This document shows positions 35,331 to 45,092 of a stretch of DNA of 60,000 nucleotides, in pieces. The notes below the pieces were generated by a model. It was not told where the DNA came from. It worked only from the letters and a program-made list of their open reading frames with translations, and did no database searches. Numbering within the stretch: position 1 is the first letter of the stretch; the number at the start of each line of letters is the position of its first letter. The position numbers were made by a program, and so were the translations under genes. This DNA is from Symsagittifera roscoffensis (taxonomy: Eukaryota; Xenacoelomorpha; Acoela; Convolutidae): contig NC_087065.1 of the NCBI RefSeq assembly GCF_963678635.1, positions 46,194,381 to 46,254,380 on the forward strand, read 5' to 3'.

Positions 35331-36068
35331 TTAATAAATCAACATTAGCTTACAAGATGGGGGAACTTGACGTTTCAAAGCTTCTACCTGAAGCCTATTT
35401 CTTATAGCTTTCCGAGCTTTGAGGGGTAAGCGGTTTCGCTTCTTACGTGTCTTAAGGATGTTAAGATTAGCGCTATAACGCCTTAGAAGGAGGAGAGTCT
35501 TTAACTCAAGGGAAGGAGGCTGGTGAAGCTCTTTGTACTTCTCAATTAGTACCTGGTCCTTAGCCTTACGCTTAGAGATAAAGTCTTTAACGACGTTGAG
35601 AACGAGAATACCTGTTGAACCTAAACTTTCCTCTATATCCTCGGTTCCGTTCCGTCTACAGTATACGATCGCACAAATGTTTGTCCTATACCTTAATAAC
35701 AAATTGACAAGTTGCTCACTACTCAGCTTGCGGTTATTGTTGCTGCGGTGCCTACTTATCGAGTTATTAATGGCGTCGTGCCAAATTACAAGGTCGTTAC
35801 GGTGCGACAAGTAGTGATGAAGGTAGTACTGTATCGTTTTCTGAGAGTCCCTAGCGTTAAAGTTCAAACTTAAACCTGGCTTCGTAAAGCAAGTATCTTT
35901 GACGCGCTTCTGGGACGGAGCGGGAAGTTTTCGGAGCGCGTGATCCAAAGAACTAGCTCCTAGCATGAATACCATACACTTGGGGGACCTATGCGACGGC
36001 TTCGTTTCGCTTAAGTACCAATGGGGTTGGAAAATTAAGTAGGTCGGTTGAACTCCAACAACACACAC
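35331..36068 (-). CDS. Accessory ORF of the BEL element, SGNH/GDSL-like fold suspected
   Basis: A 245-codon frame lies between the 5' LTR and Gag-Pol, on the element's sense strand. The listed first codon is GTG; the frame is open further up to a TAA near 36,110, and the first ATG is residue 32 (35,975), so translation may depend on splicing. Residues 32-45 (MVFMLGASSLDHAL) resemble SGNH block I (G-x-S-L after a hydrophobic strand), and 92-105 (DLVIWHDAINNSIS) resemble block III (hydrophobic strand, then G/H-x-N-D/N). Residues 131-147 form another strand-like stretch followed by CRRNGTED. The last 60 residues are very basic (KTRKKRNR, KARKAIRNR), suggesting nucleic-acid binding or nuclear import. 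I see no clear Asp-x-x-His of block V, so the fold and any enzyme activity are inference. Confidence 0.6.
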   Translation of the reverse strand: MCVVGVQPTYLIFQPHWYLSETKPSHRSPKCMVFMLGASSLDHALRKLPAPSQKRVKDTCFTKPGLSLNFNARDSQKTIQYYLHHYLSHRNDLVIWHDAINNSISRHRSNNNRKLSSEQLVNLLLRYRTNICAIVYCRRNGTEDIEESLGSTGILVLNVVKDFISKRKAKDQVLIEKYKELHQPPSLELKTLLLLRRYSANLNILKTRKKRNRLPLKARKAIRNRLQVEALKRQVPPSCKLMLIY

Positions 36069-37129
36069 GGAGTAAACCTGAGGATGAAAGAATTCAACTT
36101 AACTCACTTAATATCACCGTACCTGACCACTTAACTTTACTGTCACGCAACGAAGTCAATAATCTGACGGGCTGAAACCGCTTTGTTTTACTCGAAGCGA
36201 ACTGGCTTTCCGTTTCACCAATGGTGGGTGGGGGATCAGGCAAATTGGTAAGTTCCAACAACACACGCGGAAGAAACCTGAGGATGAAAAAACTCAACTT
36301 AATTTGCCTGATATTTCGCTACCAGACCACTTAACATAAGGTTGGCGTCATCTTACAGCACAGTTTCGCAGAATTCTGGAGACGATTTGAGGATTTTTTG
36401 GCAATTTTTTTACTTTTTATACAAAATTTTTCAGTAAATTTTGGTCAGCAGGTTCGAGTCATAAACCAATCCAAAAAACTAGTCCAGTACCTCTTGTCTA
36501 TGTTCCGATTTCACTGATTAATATTCCGTTCACATATATCCAAAAATTTTTGGTATCGAGAAAAAATGTCAAGTCAGTTTGTCTATGTACCGACTGTAAG
36601 ATATTTCAGTTCAACGGAACTGTCCAAAAATTTTGGGTATTGAGAAAAATTACCGGGGGCTAGCTTGCGGGAAAATTTCTCACTATGTATGACAGCGTTA
36701 ATCAATTTTATAGCACAATTTGAAAGTTTTTAAAAAACTAGCCGAGTCTTACAGTTTATGTAGAATTAGGAGATTGGCTGCACCGGTTGAGGGTTGTCAA
36801 ACCATGGATCTGTAACACAAGATCTGCCAACTCGTCCAGCTGGACACTTCGGCCAAATGAAACACTCGTCGTGTCTCTCGTGTTGCTGATACGGTGTCTT
36901 TTGTCGACCAGATGGCTGGGATACTCCGATTGGCGATAATAGATCCCTAGATTCTTTAACTGGGCCCTCGAGAAAACTGGACCTCGGGACAATTGATACA
37001 CTCGAGTTTCTTGTGGACCAGAAGGCTGGGATACTAGACCTGAAGGAATACTCGGCTGGAATACTCGACTGGGCCTGAAGGTTCGAAGGTACCTTGTGTC
37101 CCTCGATGAAGCTCGTGTCGTAAAGAGAA
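36069..37129 (-). other. Leader of the BEL element with repeated acceptor-like motifs
   Basis: About 1 kb without a credible gene. Two imperfect copies of an about 85-bp segment lie at about 36,050-36,145 and 36,240-36,340. On the minus strand both contain a pyrimidine-rich stretch ending TTCATCCTCAG/GTTT, a good match to an animal 3' splice site, at about 36,078 and 36,278. No primer-binding site starting TGG is seen directly after the LTR. Confidence 0.5.
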
Positions 37130-37216
37130 GCTAATTATTAAAGCAGATAGATTTTTCAGCAGATCAAAAACTTGCAGGTCATATAAATTATTGGCAAGCT
37201 TGATTTCACATAACTA
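37130..37216. repeat. 87-bp fragment of the 762-bp satellite next to the 5' LTR
   Basis: Identical to 26,854-26,940, the last part of the satellite array adjoining the 3' LTR. It begins GCTAATTATTAAAGC and joins TGTTGTACTG of the LTR. To its left the sequence changes abruptly to leader. Confidence 0.95.
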
Positions 37217-38840
37217 TGTTGTACTGATCCTAAGGGATACTGGAAGTGAATAGTCTTTAACATTATAAATTCCCTATTAACAACATGGAGAAAAATGACA
37301 TCAATTTGGAGAAAAAACCTTATATATTATCCATGATGTTGTCTTTCTGCACTTTTCGTTTTCTCCAAATTCAATCAATTTTTGATGCGTATCAAGAGAA
37401 GCCCCTGGCCGTTAGCAATCCCAATTCCGTCGGGATTTTGCGTTTCTTTTTTACTTCTTTCAGAATCAACCTTTTTACAAAAAAGTTCACTTCTCTCGAG
37501 GCTCAGTACCATTTCAATTGAGAGGCTTCATTTTCAAGTTTGGGCTGCTTGTTATTCTCTGCTGGCCTTGTTGGTTTTTTTTTTGACCGTCCGTAGATTT
37601 TTTCGTTTTTGTTTGGAAGGAAGGCGTATATGCAAGCTGAAGCAATGCCAGAGACATTGAAATGAATTGAATATAACTGATAGAAAGTTTTGTGAGTTCT
37701 GTTTTGAAAGTTTTATGTTGACAATTTAAAAAAATTCATTGGCTGACCAGTAAGATGACTTTTCGAGTACTCTCAGCATTTCGGTGTCACCGCACAGAAT
37801 GATTCACTCGTGATCTTTTGATTCACTGTAATACCCGATAAAACTTCCAAAACTTTCAGGATTAACGAAGTTTCACGCCACGGGGTATGAGTGGCATATT
37901 AACAGCTAGCATCTTCGGTGTGCACGCAGCCGTTTGAAATAATTTTTCTTTAGTTGGGAGGGCTAAATGAGTACCCACATCATTTATTTTTGGCAACACC
38001 CTTGGCAAAACCTTAGCAAACCGCACGTTAGCTAAAAAGAAACTGCGACAGTCAGCATATATCTCCTGCTGATTTTTTTAAAATTCTTGTTTACGTTTCG
38101 GGCATCTGATTTTCTGTCTGAAATGTCATGATTTTGATGTCATCTATTTTGTTTTGGCGTGAGGTAGAGGATTTAGTCCAGGGAGAAAAGTTAGACTGTT
38201 TTCTGTGACTATTGGTATTGTTTAAGTGGTTAATTTTTGAATTCATATGTACCATAGTCTGAAGTAACTCAGTTTTGATTTTATTCGAGACCTCTTGTAT
38301 TTCAATGTGACGTAGATAGAGACAGAAATGTTCTACAAGCAGAGATGATCCGAGCGTTTTTTCTCGCGTTATGACTACAGGTCTCTATCGCAATGGTTGT
38401 TATGCTCGCTAATCTCCAAAAAAACTGTTCCAAATCCGTAAATTAGTAAGAGATATTTCTCGGCAAATAACTCGGTCAATAAAATAATTTCGGCATTTTT
38501 CTATTGATCAGAACATCATATAACATTTTTAGCATCTGCCTGTTTTTGGTACAAATCGGCGCAAGCTAGCCACAAGAACCGGTCGGTAATGTCCTTGAGA
38601 CAAATTACTCTTTTTGGCGGTCAACCTTAATCAAGGCTGAACCAAATTAGAACCAAAAAACAGTTAAAATAGGATGTAACCCCCGTTTTTAGTATATTAA
38701 TACATGGGCAGGTGGGGGACTCGAACCTACGTCAACTGTTAACCTATATAATCGGCGTTATGGTAGCTTAGGCCACTCGGCCAACTGAGCTTATTTTATA
38801 TGCATCTATACTTGTTTTATTCTACATTTGCATTGCAACA
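37217..38840 (-). repeat. 5' LTR of the BEL element
   Basis: 1,624 bp, matching 26,941-28,563 except for one extra T. It begins TGTTGCAATG at 38,840 on the minus strand. A plus-strand frame starting near 37,285 is duplicated in both LTRs and has no recognised domain, so I do not call it a gene. Confidence 0.93.
38706..38793 (-). tRNA. tRNA-like sequence in the 5' LTR, probably a pseudo-tRNA
   Basis: Same sequence as in the 3' LTR: A-box TTGGCCGAGTGGCC and B-box GGTTCGAGTCC on the minus strand, downstream of a TATAAAA-like box. In this LTR the boxes lie in the promoter-proximal part, where they could affect transcription of the element. Confidence 0.6.
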
Positions 38841-39273
38841 GTTGTAGTGGAGCGTAAGAAAACGTTCAGATTAGGTTCGAGAATTAATTTTGGTAGTTGT
38901 TTGGTTGTAAGAATTGTTTTTCGGTAGTTTCGCAAATAATGTAGAGACAATTTATCAGGTCGTCGTTTGCTAGTCGTTTGATGATATATTGATGGTGTTG
39001 TTTCGACTTTTTTGTCACGTAGTTTCCTAGGCGCTTCAAGGTCAAGGTCTACAAACACTAAAGCAGTCATTGTTGAGAATGTTTTTTTTTCATCAAGTTC
39101 GAAACGCTTTTTAAGATATTTAGCCTTTGATTCCGCAAAAACGCACGCACGCAATTTTAGGTCTCCTTTTTTAGTTTGTTTGGTTTTTTTGGTTTCGGAA
39201 TTTTACTAGAGCGGCGTTACTGGCCTTAATCGGGAAGGATCTTAGTCCTAGAGGAATTGATCTGGTATGGGAT
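38841..39273. other. Short host-like flank between the BEL and Gypsy elements
   Basis: 433 bases with no recognised gene. A minus-strand frame of 110 codons (38,822-39,154) runs into the BEL LTR and takes its last residues from it; its basic composition and lack of domains give no function. The last five bases, GGGAT (39,269-39,273), are the left target duplication of the Gypsy element. Confidence 0.5.
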
Positions 39274-39461
39274 TGTTGTGATTTGTATTTAATTAAATAC
39301 CAGTTAACTTAGTTCGATACGACCACCGGTCGATCGTAGAGTGTTCGTTCAGTTGTCCTTTTAGATCGTTTTAAATTAACACATTCTATTTTATCCTTTT
39401 TACCTTTTTAAGTATTTGTACATCAGTTGAACATAGCTCGTAGTATTAAAATACTTTATTA
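39274..39461 (+). repeat. 5' LTR of the decayed Gypsy element
   Basis: 188 bp. It lacks about 27 bases after TGTTGTGATTT that are present in the 215-bp LTR copies further right (AATTTTAGCTGTTTTAAATG segment). Confidence 0.88.
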
Positions 39462-40410
39462 TGGCGCAGTCTAATGATTCGAATGTGCGTGGAATCCCCC
39501 TTCTGGCCTAACCACACCTTAGAACCACAGCATGCCTGGACCCAAAGGAGCGAACAATTTCAATTGGCGATTATTGCAAACCAAAATCTGGACATAGAGA
39601 ACCTACACGGACCAGAAGTTCCAGAAACGCATATCCCCATTTTGGACCAAGATACAGGAAGCGAGTCCGACACGGACAAAGCCAGCAGATAGACGAGGAA
39701 TAGAAACGCAATGAAACAGTACGAAACCGCCGAAGAAAAGCGGATCAACGAGGAGAAAAGGAAATTTCACGGATGAGACGGACGGAGGCGGATAAGAAAC
39801 TGCGCTCAATTTTATTCCTAGCCCTAGGGAGCGAAGGAAAAAGAGTCTTCACGCAAAAGATCCCGAGGGTCAAGATTTTAGCAATCTCCTTCACAGAGTC
39901 CTGGACCTTACTTGATGCAGCATTCAACAAACCGCCCAACACAACGTTCGAGAGGTATAAAATACTCAACCGCAAGCAGAAAGACCGGGAATCATATGAG
40001 CAATTCTGGGGAGCTCTAACGGACTTATCGAGTACGTGTAATATGAAGGAAAATGACGAGGTGGAATGGATAAGGGAGTTTTTCGTTTGCACAATGAGAA
40101 ACACAGACACCCAAAGGAAACTACTTTCAGCCACGATAAGTCCGACAGAAGCATTCAACCAAGCCTTGATTGATGAAAAGCGATATTTTATTCACCAAAA
40201 ACTGACAACTATGGCACGATCATCGACCATTGGGGCAACGTTCAAATCTTTTAACAATCATAATCAGATTAAGAGGGAACCCAGCCTCAATATAGAACGC
40301 AGCAACAAATGTGGGAATCCATTTTGCGAAAGAGCACCTAAACGTATGCCCAGCGATGGACATAACTTGTAAAAATTGTAATTACAAAAGTCACTTTGCC
40401 AAATTATGTA
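39461..40410 (+). pseudogene. gag: gag of the decayed Gypsy element
   Basis: The frame starting at the ATG overlapping the primer site stops after 17 codons. The main recognisable part is 39,773-40,372 (about 200 residues; SYEQFWGALTDLSS, ERYKIL), a retrotransposon Gag capsid-like helical region. It shifts frame near 40,310 and the zinc knuckle CKNCNYKSHFAKLC (perfect C-x2-C-x4-H-x4-C) is read in the other frame at 40,368-40,409. At least two breaks prevent a full product. Confidence 0.82.
39462..39471 (+). promoter_or_regulatory. Primer-binding site, tRNA-Ser type
   Basis: TGGCGCAGTC follows the LTR directly. It is complementary to a tRNA 3' end GACTGCGCCA, which is that of tRNA-Ser in many animals; several insect Gypsy elements use the same primer. 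The preceding A makes an ATG that overlaps the site. Confidence 0.8.
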
Positions 40411-40997
40411 AATCCCGCAACAAACGACCCACTGTAAATACTGTAAACGATAATTATAAAAGTATTGAGAATTGTACATACGTCTCTCCGGAAAGCTCGT
40501 GGGGCGAAAATCGAGAATCGCGTGACGTGATAAACGCCTGGAACGAATACGGGCAGAGCGACGATGACGACTTCTCAGTACTGAGCGTAAGACCTATTTA
40601 CGATAAAAACGGACTTGAAACTAAAAAACTTCTGAACATAGGCCTGGGTGGGAGATGATTATAAATATGAACATACAAATAGACTCAGCAAGCCCTGTGT
40701 GTTTTTTTAAAACAAAACGTGTTGCACGAGATCAAACTAAGATACCCGAACCTAAAAATTTACCCAGTGGAGAAACGGATTATAGACTTCTATTGTGGCT
40801 TTACTGACGATACGATCAACATCTTAGGAAAGATCATCGTGAGGACACAATCCAATGGGTGGATCAGCGAAGAAACACCGTTCATCATAACAGGTGGCCA
40901 GGGGAATGACAATCTACCCAAGTTAGGCATAGAAGTGACTCAGAAGAAATGCCCCCAGCCAAACTGCATGGTCAACCAACCACCATTTGAGAGTTAG
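40411..40997 (+). pseudogene. Protease region of the decayed Gypsy element
   Basis: After an acidic linker (DDDDFSVLSV) a protease-like motif NIQIDSASPVCF lies at about 40,671-40,712 (D-S-A in place of D-T/S-G). The frame then breaks at a run of T and continues at 40,719-40,997, with the hydrophobic end segment TPFIITGGQGNDNLPKLGIE. It is broken, and the S-A-S variant would need checking against active relatives. Confidence 0.7.
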
Positions 40998-41039
40998 TGC
41001 ATAAATCTGCATTCTTTTAACGACAAAATTCTTAGCGAG

Positions 41040-41380
41040 TTCAAAGAATTATTCCCCAGTGGGGAAAATACCCAACGACTACAAAGTAACCCATTTTCAC
41101 ACACCGTTCAAACCAGTACAAGCAAAAGGGAGGAGAGTTCCTCTTCCCTTACTCGCGGGGGTAAATGAAGAACTGAAAAGAATGGAGACCGAAGATTACA
41201 CAATAAAACTAGAAAAGTGCAACGAAGATTGCTTAATCAGCCCGATTGTGATTACACGGAAGAAAGACGGTTCAATTAAATTGGCATTAGATTCGAAATT
41301 ATTAAACGATCAGATTTTCAAAAATAAGTATCAAATGCCAAATATTCACGAAATCATAGGCAACCTGGCCCTATAAATTT
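41040..41380 (+). pseudogene. Reverse transcriptase, N-terminal part only
   Basis: The frame 41,059-41,376 carries the fingers region of a Gypsy RT: FKPVQAKGRRVPLPL, ISPIVITRKKDGSIKLALDS and KYQMPNIHEII. It ends just before the palm. No Y/F-x-D-D box is found before RNase H starts at about 41,405, so the catalytic core is deleted. Confidence 0.85.
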
Positions 41381-41404
41381 CAGAGAAATCCAACGGACAA
41401 GTTT

Positions 41405-41765
41405 GACTTTAAAAAAACTAGGTTGAAAACGGACGCTTTGCACAGTGGACTAGATGTGACTCTAGAACAGTTACAAGGGAACCAGTGGAAAACGATTGGT
41501 TTCGCCTCAAGATTTTTAAATAATCATGAAATGAAGTATTCCACAAATGAATTAGAGTTACTGGGCGTGGTGTGGGCCTCTGAACATTTCAGGAATTATC
41601 TCTAAATGACAGAATTCCAAATCGTAATGGACCATAAAACCCTACTTTGTGCATTTTCTGCAAACCACGGGATTAAGACTATGCATAGCCGACTGACCCG
41701 CTGGGTAAACAGATATATACCATATACCAGGAAAAGATATGAATTTTACCTATCTTTTATCTAGA
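41405..41765 (+). pseudogene. RNase H domain of the decayed Gypsy element
   Basis: Readable as KTDALHSGLDVTLEQ and FASRFLNNHEMKYSTNELEL followed by VVWASEHFRNYL, then a stop (41,603-41,605) and the next segment TEFQIVMDHKTLL in the same frame. The first Asp, the Glu of NELELL and the Asp of MDHK are preserved, but the stop after NYL breaks the domain. Confidence 0.82.
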
Positions 41766-42426
41766 TTACCTTCTTATTATGACGAAGAACTTGTAGTCGC
41801 TTCAATCGACAAAATTCAGAAGATCCTATTTAATAGAACACACTTTAACTCTGTAGATGAAATATTGTAGATAAACCACCGGTCGCTGTAAATACTAATA
41901 CTCTTGTTAATAGTAATATCCCGTCGGTAGTAGAAAATTCAAGCAATATGATTGGTCAAGACTTTTCAATTAGCTCTTTAGCTAATTTCAAACTCCAAAT
42001 TGTTGTCGCTATTATATATTGTATTGCTCGGTCAATAAAAATCTGTGATTATTCTCACACTCGAACAGAAAATTTTAGCTCGAAGTGCCTACCTATCGAT
42101 AATTCTAAATTCAGTTTTAAGAGCATAATTTTCTCGGACAAGGTCCTTTTACATTTCATTCTTAAAAACAAACAATTTTCACCAAAATTCAAAAAAATTT
42201 CGATCTTACGAAAATGGAGGAAATTACTGGCTCATTATTATTAATTCCAGAAGAACATAACTTTGCCCTTATTTTTAAAGACAACCACTTTCCGGACAAC
42301 TACGCAAATCTAATCAAGAGGTACAAATTAGATTTAAATATACCAACGTCTCCTATACTTCCCGAAAACCACTGTTCAAAGAAACTCCTTCAACTAATGA
42401 CAAGGGAAGACAGAGTGTTATGAGAC
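41766..42426 (+). other. Linker between RNase H and integrase, decayed
   Basis: About 660 bases with short frames (41,948-42,244, 42,214-42,423) that show no known domain. Position suggests the connection region of Pol. Confidence 0.4.
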
Positions 42427-43160
42427 TTGATCGAAACAATAAAGACGAATCGACAAATGGGCAACTACGGAGCTTATATGAACATTTTCGCTAAAGACCT
42501 CCACGTGAAAGATGACCTACTATTTCTTGACAACAAACTAGTCGTACCAGCTACCATCAGGGGAACTTTCAATACTATGCTTCACGAGACCCACCCAGGC
42601 CAGTTTAGGATGAAGTCTCTCGCAGAATAAATGTGGTGGCCGCACATCTATTGAGAGATCTACCACCACGGAAGTCCTGTAGCCAATGCCTGAAAGCTGG
42701 TAAGAATTTCAAAGTTTTGCTAGGTACCGACAATATTACAAATGTACCGACTTTGACATTTGCTAATGAAGAATTAAATCTGGATTTCGCAGGATCGTTG
42801 GACGCTTTCTGGGGAAAACAAAAATACGTTCTTCCATATATCGATCCATTCATTAAATTCCCATCGGCCAAGATCGTAAATAACACGTCCGCGATTAGTG
42901 TGATTTCTTTCTTAAACTACTACTGCCACCTTCACGGCTTTTCAAGGAAGATTAGAGTCGACCACGGGTCTTGCTTTTTTTCTCACGTTTGTAAAAACTT
43001 CTGCTAAAAATTCAACATCGAGATCATTTATTGTACAGTCGGCGACCATAGATCCAATGGGCTGGTGAAAAGATTAGTTTATACGATAAAATCCAAGTTA
43101 CTGGCAATGTCATTCGAGTAACCGAAATCCGCTCTAAATTCTTCGACCGAAAAAATTATC
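42427..43160 (+). pseudogene. Integrase of the decayed Gypsy element
   Basis: The zinc-binding module is split by a stop: HETHPGQFRMKSLAE (42,572-42,627) and, in another frame, KSCSQCLKAGKN (about 42,673-42,710). The catalytic core follows at 42,633-43,007: LNLDFAGSLD carries the first Asp and RKIRVDHGSCFF (near 42,955) the second. The third catalytic residue, Glu in the usual context GLVER, is Lys here (SNGLVKRL, about 43,055-43,075). Stops and a lost Glu make it inactive. Confidence 0.82.
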
Positions 43161-44877
43161 TGGAATTTTAGAATCTCTTAACAAGCTTCAATCGGCTGTA
43201 CCCCGGTTCGAAAAACATTTTAATAGAACGGCTGACACTAGATGGAAAAATCTGATTTCATTCGATAATCATTTAGATAAAGGGAAATCAATCCCTTCCA
43301 GCAGACGGGCTAGCAACTGGGAACTGCATGACGGGGCGGAAGACGGGTACCTCGATGAAGAGAAAGACAGCCCATCGGACCCAGAAGACAATTTACCGCT
43401 AGCGCAAACAATCCCGAGCGCAACCACAAACAGGGCTACAAACAGTCTAGAGGGTCCGACACAAAGAACAAATTAGTTGCTGGAGGTAAATTATATAGAA
43501 GGGCTACCAACAGGAAAAACAGGGAATCTTATTTTAACTTAGTAAAGAAGGATATCATTGACTCTTCAGACCATACAATAACACTCAATAACGGTCATTT
43601 TTTTACGAAAATCAGATTTGGCAACAAAAGGAAACCTACTCCCCGGCCCAATAAAATTATGGTGAACCAATCACCCATCGGGCACAAGTCACACTTTTAT
43701 TCGAGTTTAGCCGGAAAGAGGAAGCTATCTCCCCCAAAGAAAACATTAGTGACGGTCACACCTCAGCCAAGGCAGGGCACCTCAGCAGCGGGCGGAACAG
43801 CGCAGAGGTCGGATTCACCAACAGAAGTAGAGACAACCCAAGGCCTCATCCAGATCTCTTCAGGTTCAGTGACTAATAATAACCTACCCCGAGCCACCAA
43901 TCCGAGTCTAATCAAGGGTTAAGTGCTGCAGTGATGCTCACTCTCCTCAGTTAAGACCAAATCTATTAGTTAATACCGACCAACGGACGATTAGAGAGAT
44001 ACCAGACTCTGACGAGATAGAAGGTTCGAATCGGAGAGTAAACCAATCACGCTAGACAGTGCCCCAGAAGCTCTGGTCCTATCAAACCCACAACCTAGAC
44101 ACCCAAGACCGCGCAGGAACGTAGGATCCCCCAAATTTTTCGGAGATCGCCGATTTATTGACGTAGTTCTCGAAAAAGATGACCAACCGACATTTCCATC
44201 ACAGATCGTCATTACCAACCAACCCAGAGCAACATTTGAGATTACCTCACTGTCGGACTTGTTGACATCGTTAGCGGAGGCTCCACCAGTACGAACCCTG
44301 ATCGCATAAACCACACGTACTTGGTCATCTACATCGCACAGACCCAATTATACGCCAATTATGTCAATTTTTAAAAGCACCTCTTCAGGATCGCACTCTC
44401 CATTCGATCCGACTACCAGTGACACACTTGACGAGATATAGAACTCGATCGCAAATTCCTTGACCATCAACTCAGAAGTAAAAGCTAAATTAGATGATTT
44501 TGACACAATTTTAACTGACTTCACAAAACTCAAAAAAAAACATAACTATTCTTTAATTCATTTGTAGTACTCTTAATTGATAATTTTACTGTAGATAACG
44601 TTGTACATGTCAAATGTACATCTTGTAGATTAGTATTTTTCTTTTATTATTAATTTAGTTAATTTGTTTTTATCTCAATTTCTGTATAACTGTAAATTCT
44701 GTATGTTCACCCTGTTCATTTGTACTTTCCTATTTTAATTTGTAAATACTATTTTGCTTGCTGTACTATTTTTTTGTGGCGGAGTTAATAAAATTTTGTT
44801 CCTACTTTGAATGGGGAAAATGGGTGTATATAGAAGTAGTTAGTAAATTTGTGGTTTTATTTTTTCCCGGTGGGAAA
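43161..44877 (+). pseudogene. Integrase C-terminal extension and 3' region of the Gypsy element
   Basis: Fragmented acidic reading frames (for example EEKDSPSDPEDNLPLAQT near 43,360-43,410; VNQSPIGHKSHFYSS at 43,662) that recur at 48,560-49,100, so they are element sequence. No envelope-like features (signal peptide, transmembrane helix, furin site) are seen. The last part (44,060-44,877) is the segment repeated in tandem further right. It ends in the polypurine-like GGTGGGAAA at 44,869-44,877. Confidence 0.6.
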
Positions 44878-45092
44878 TGTTGTGATTTAATTTTAGCTGT
44901 TTTAAATGACCTTCGGTATTTAATTAAATACCAGTTAACCTAGTTCGATACAACCCCCGGTCGATCGTAGTGTTCGTTCAGCTGTCCATTTAGAATGTTT
45001 TTCAAATTAACACACTCTATTTTATCCGTTATACCTTTTTAAGTATTTGTACATTAGTTGTACATAGCTCGTAGTATTAGAATACTTTATTA
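44878..45092 (+). repeat. 3' LTR of the decayed Gypsy element
   Basis: 215 bp, TGTTGTGATTT to ACTTTATTA, preceded by GGTGGGAAA. It is followed by GGGGT and then the host flank beginning ACATACATGAACC. Confidence 0.9.

Larger units (their letters stand above)
26941..38840 (-). mobile_element. BEL/Pao LTR retrotransposon, nearly intact
   Basis: Read on the minus strand: 5' LTR (38,840-37,217), a leader with an 87-bp piece of the neighbouring satellite, an accessory ORF (36,068-35,331), one long Gag-Pol frame (35,237-28,545), a polypurine tract and the 3' LTR (28,563-26,941). The LTRs begin TGTTGCAATG and end CAGTACAACA. They differ only by one T in a T run (about 27,305 versus 37,580). The base after the 5' LTR is followed by GTTGT; the flank of the 3' LTR is satellite, so no matching target duplication is visible at these LTR limits. 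Confidence 0.93.
39274..45092 (+). mobile_element. Ty3/Gypsy retrotransposon, decayed, with 5-bp TSD
   Basis: LTRs are at 39,274-39,461 and 44,878-45,092, both starting TGTTGTGATTT and ending ACTTTATTA. The left flank GGGAT (39,269-39,273) matches GGGAT after the LTR copies at 50,412 and 52,882; after 45,092 it reads GGGGT, one base different. The order gag, zinc knuckle, protease, RT, RNase H, integrase is the Ty3/Gypsy order. All genes are broken and the RT core is missing, so the element cannot move on its own. Confidence 0.9.

Noticed and set aside
37285-37660. Plus-strand ORFs in the BEL LTRs
   Set aside because: They are antisense to the element and simply duplicated with the LTR; no domain seen.
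43161-44877. Envelope gene in the Gypsy element
   Set aside because: The fragments are acidic and polar with no signal peptide, transmembrane segment or cleavage site.
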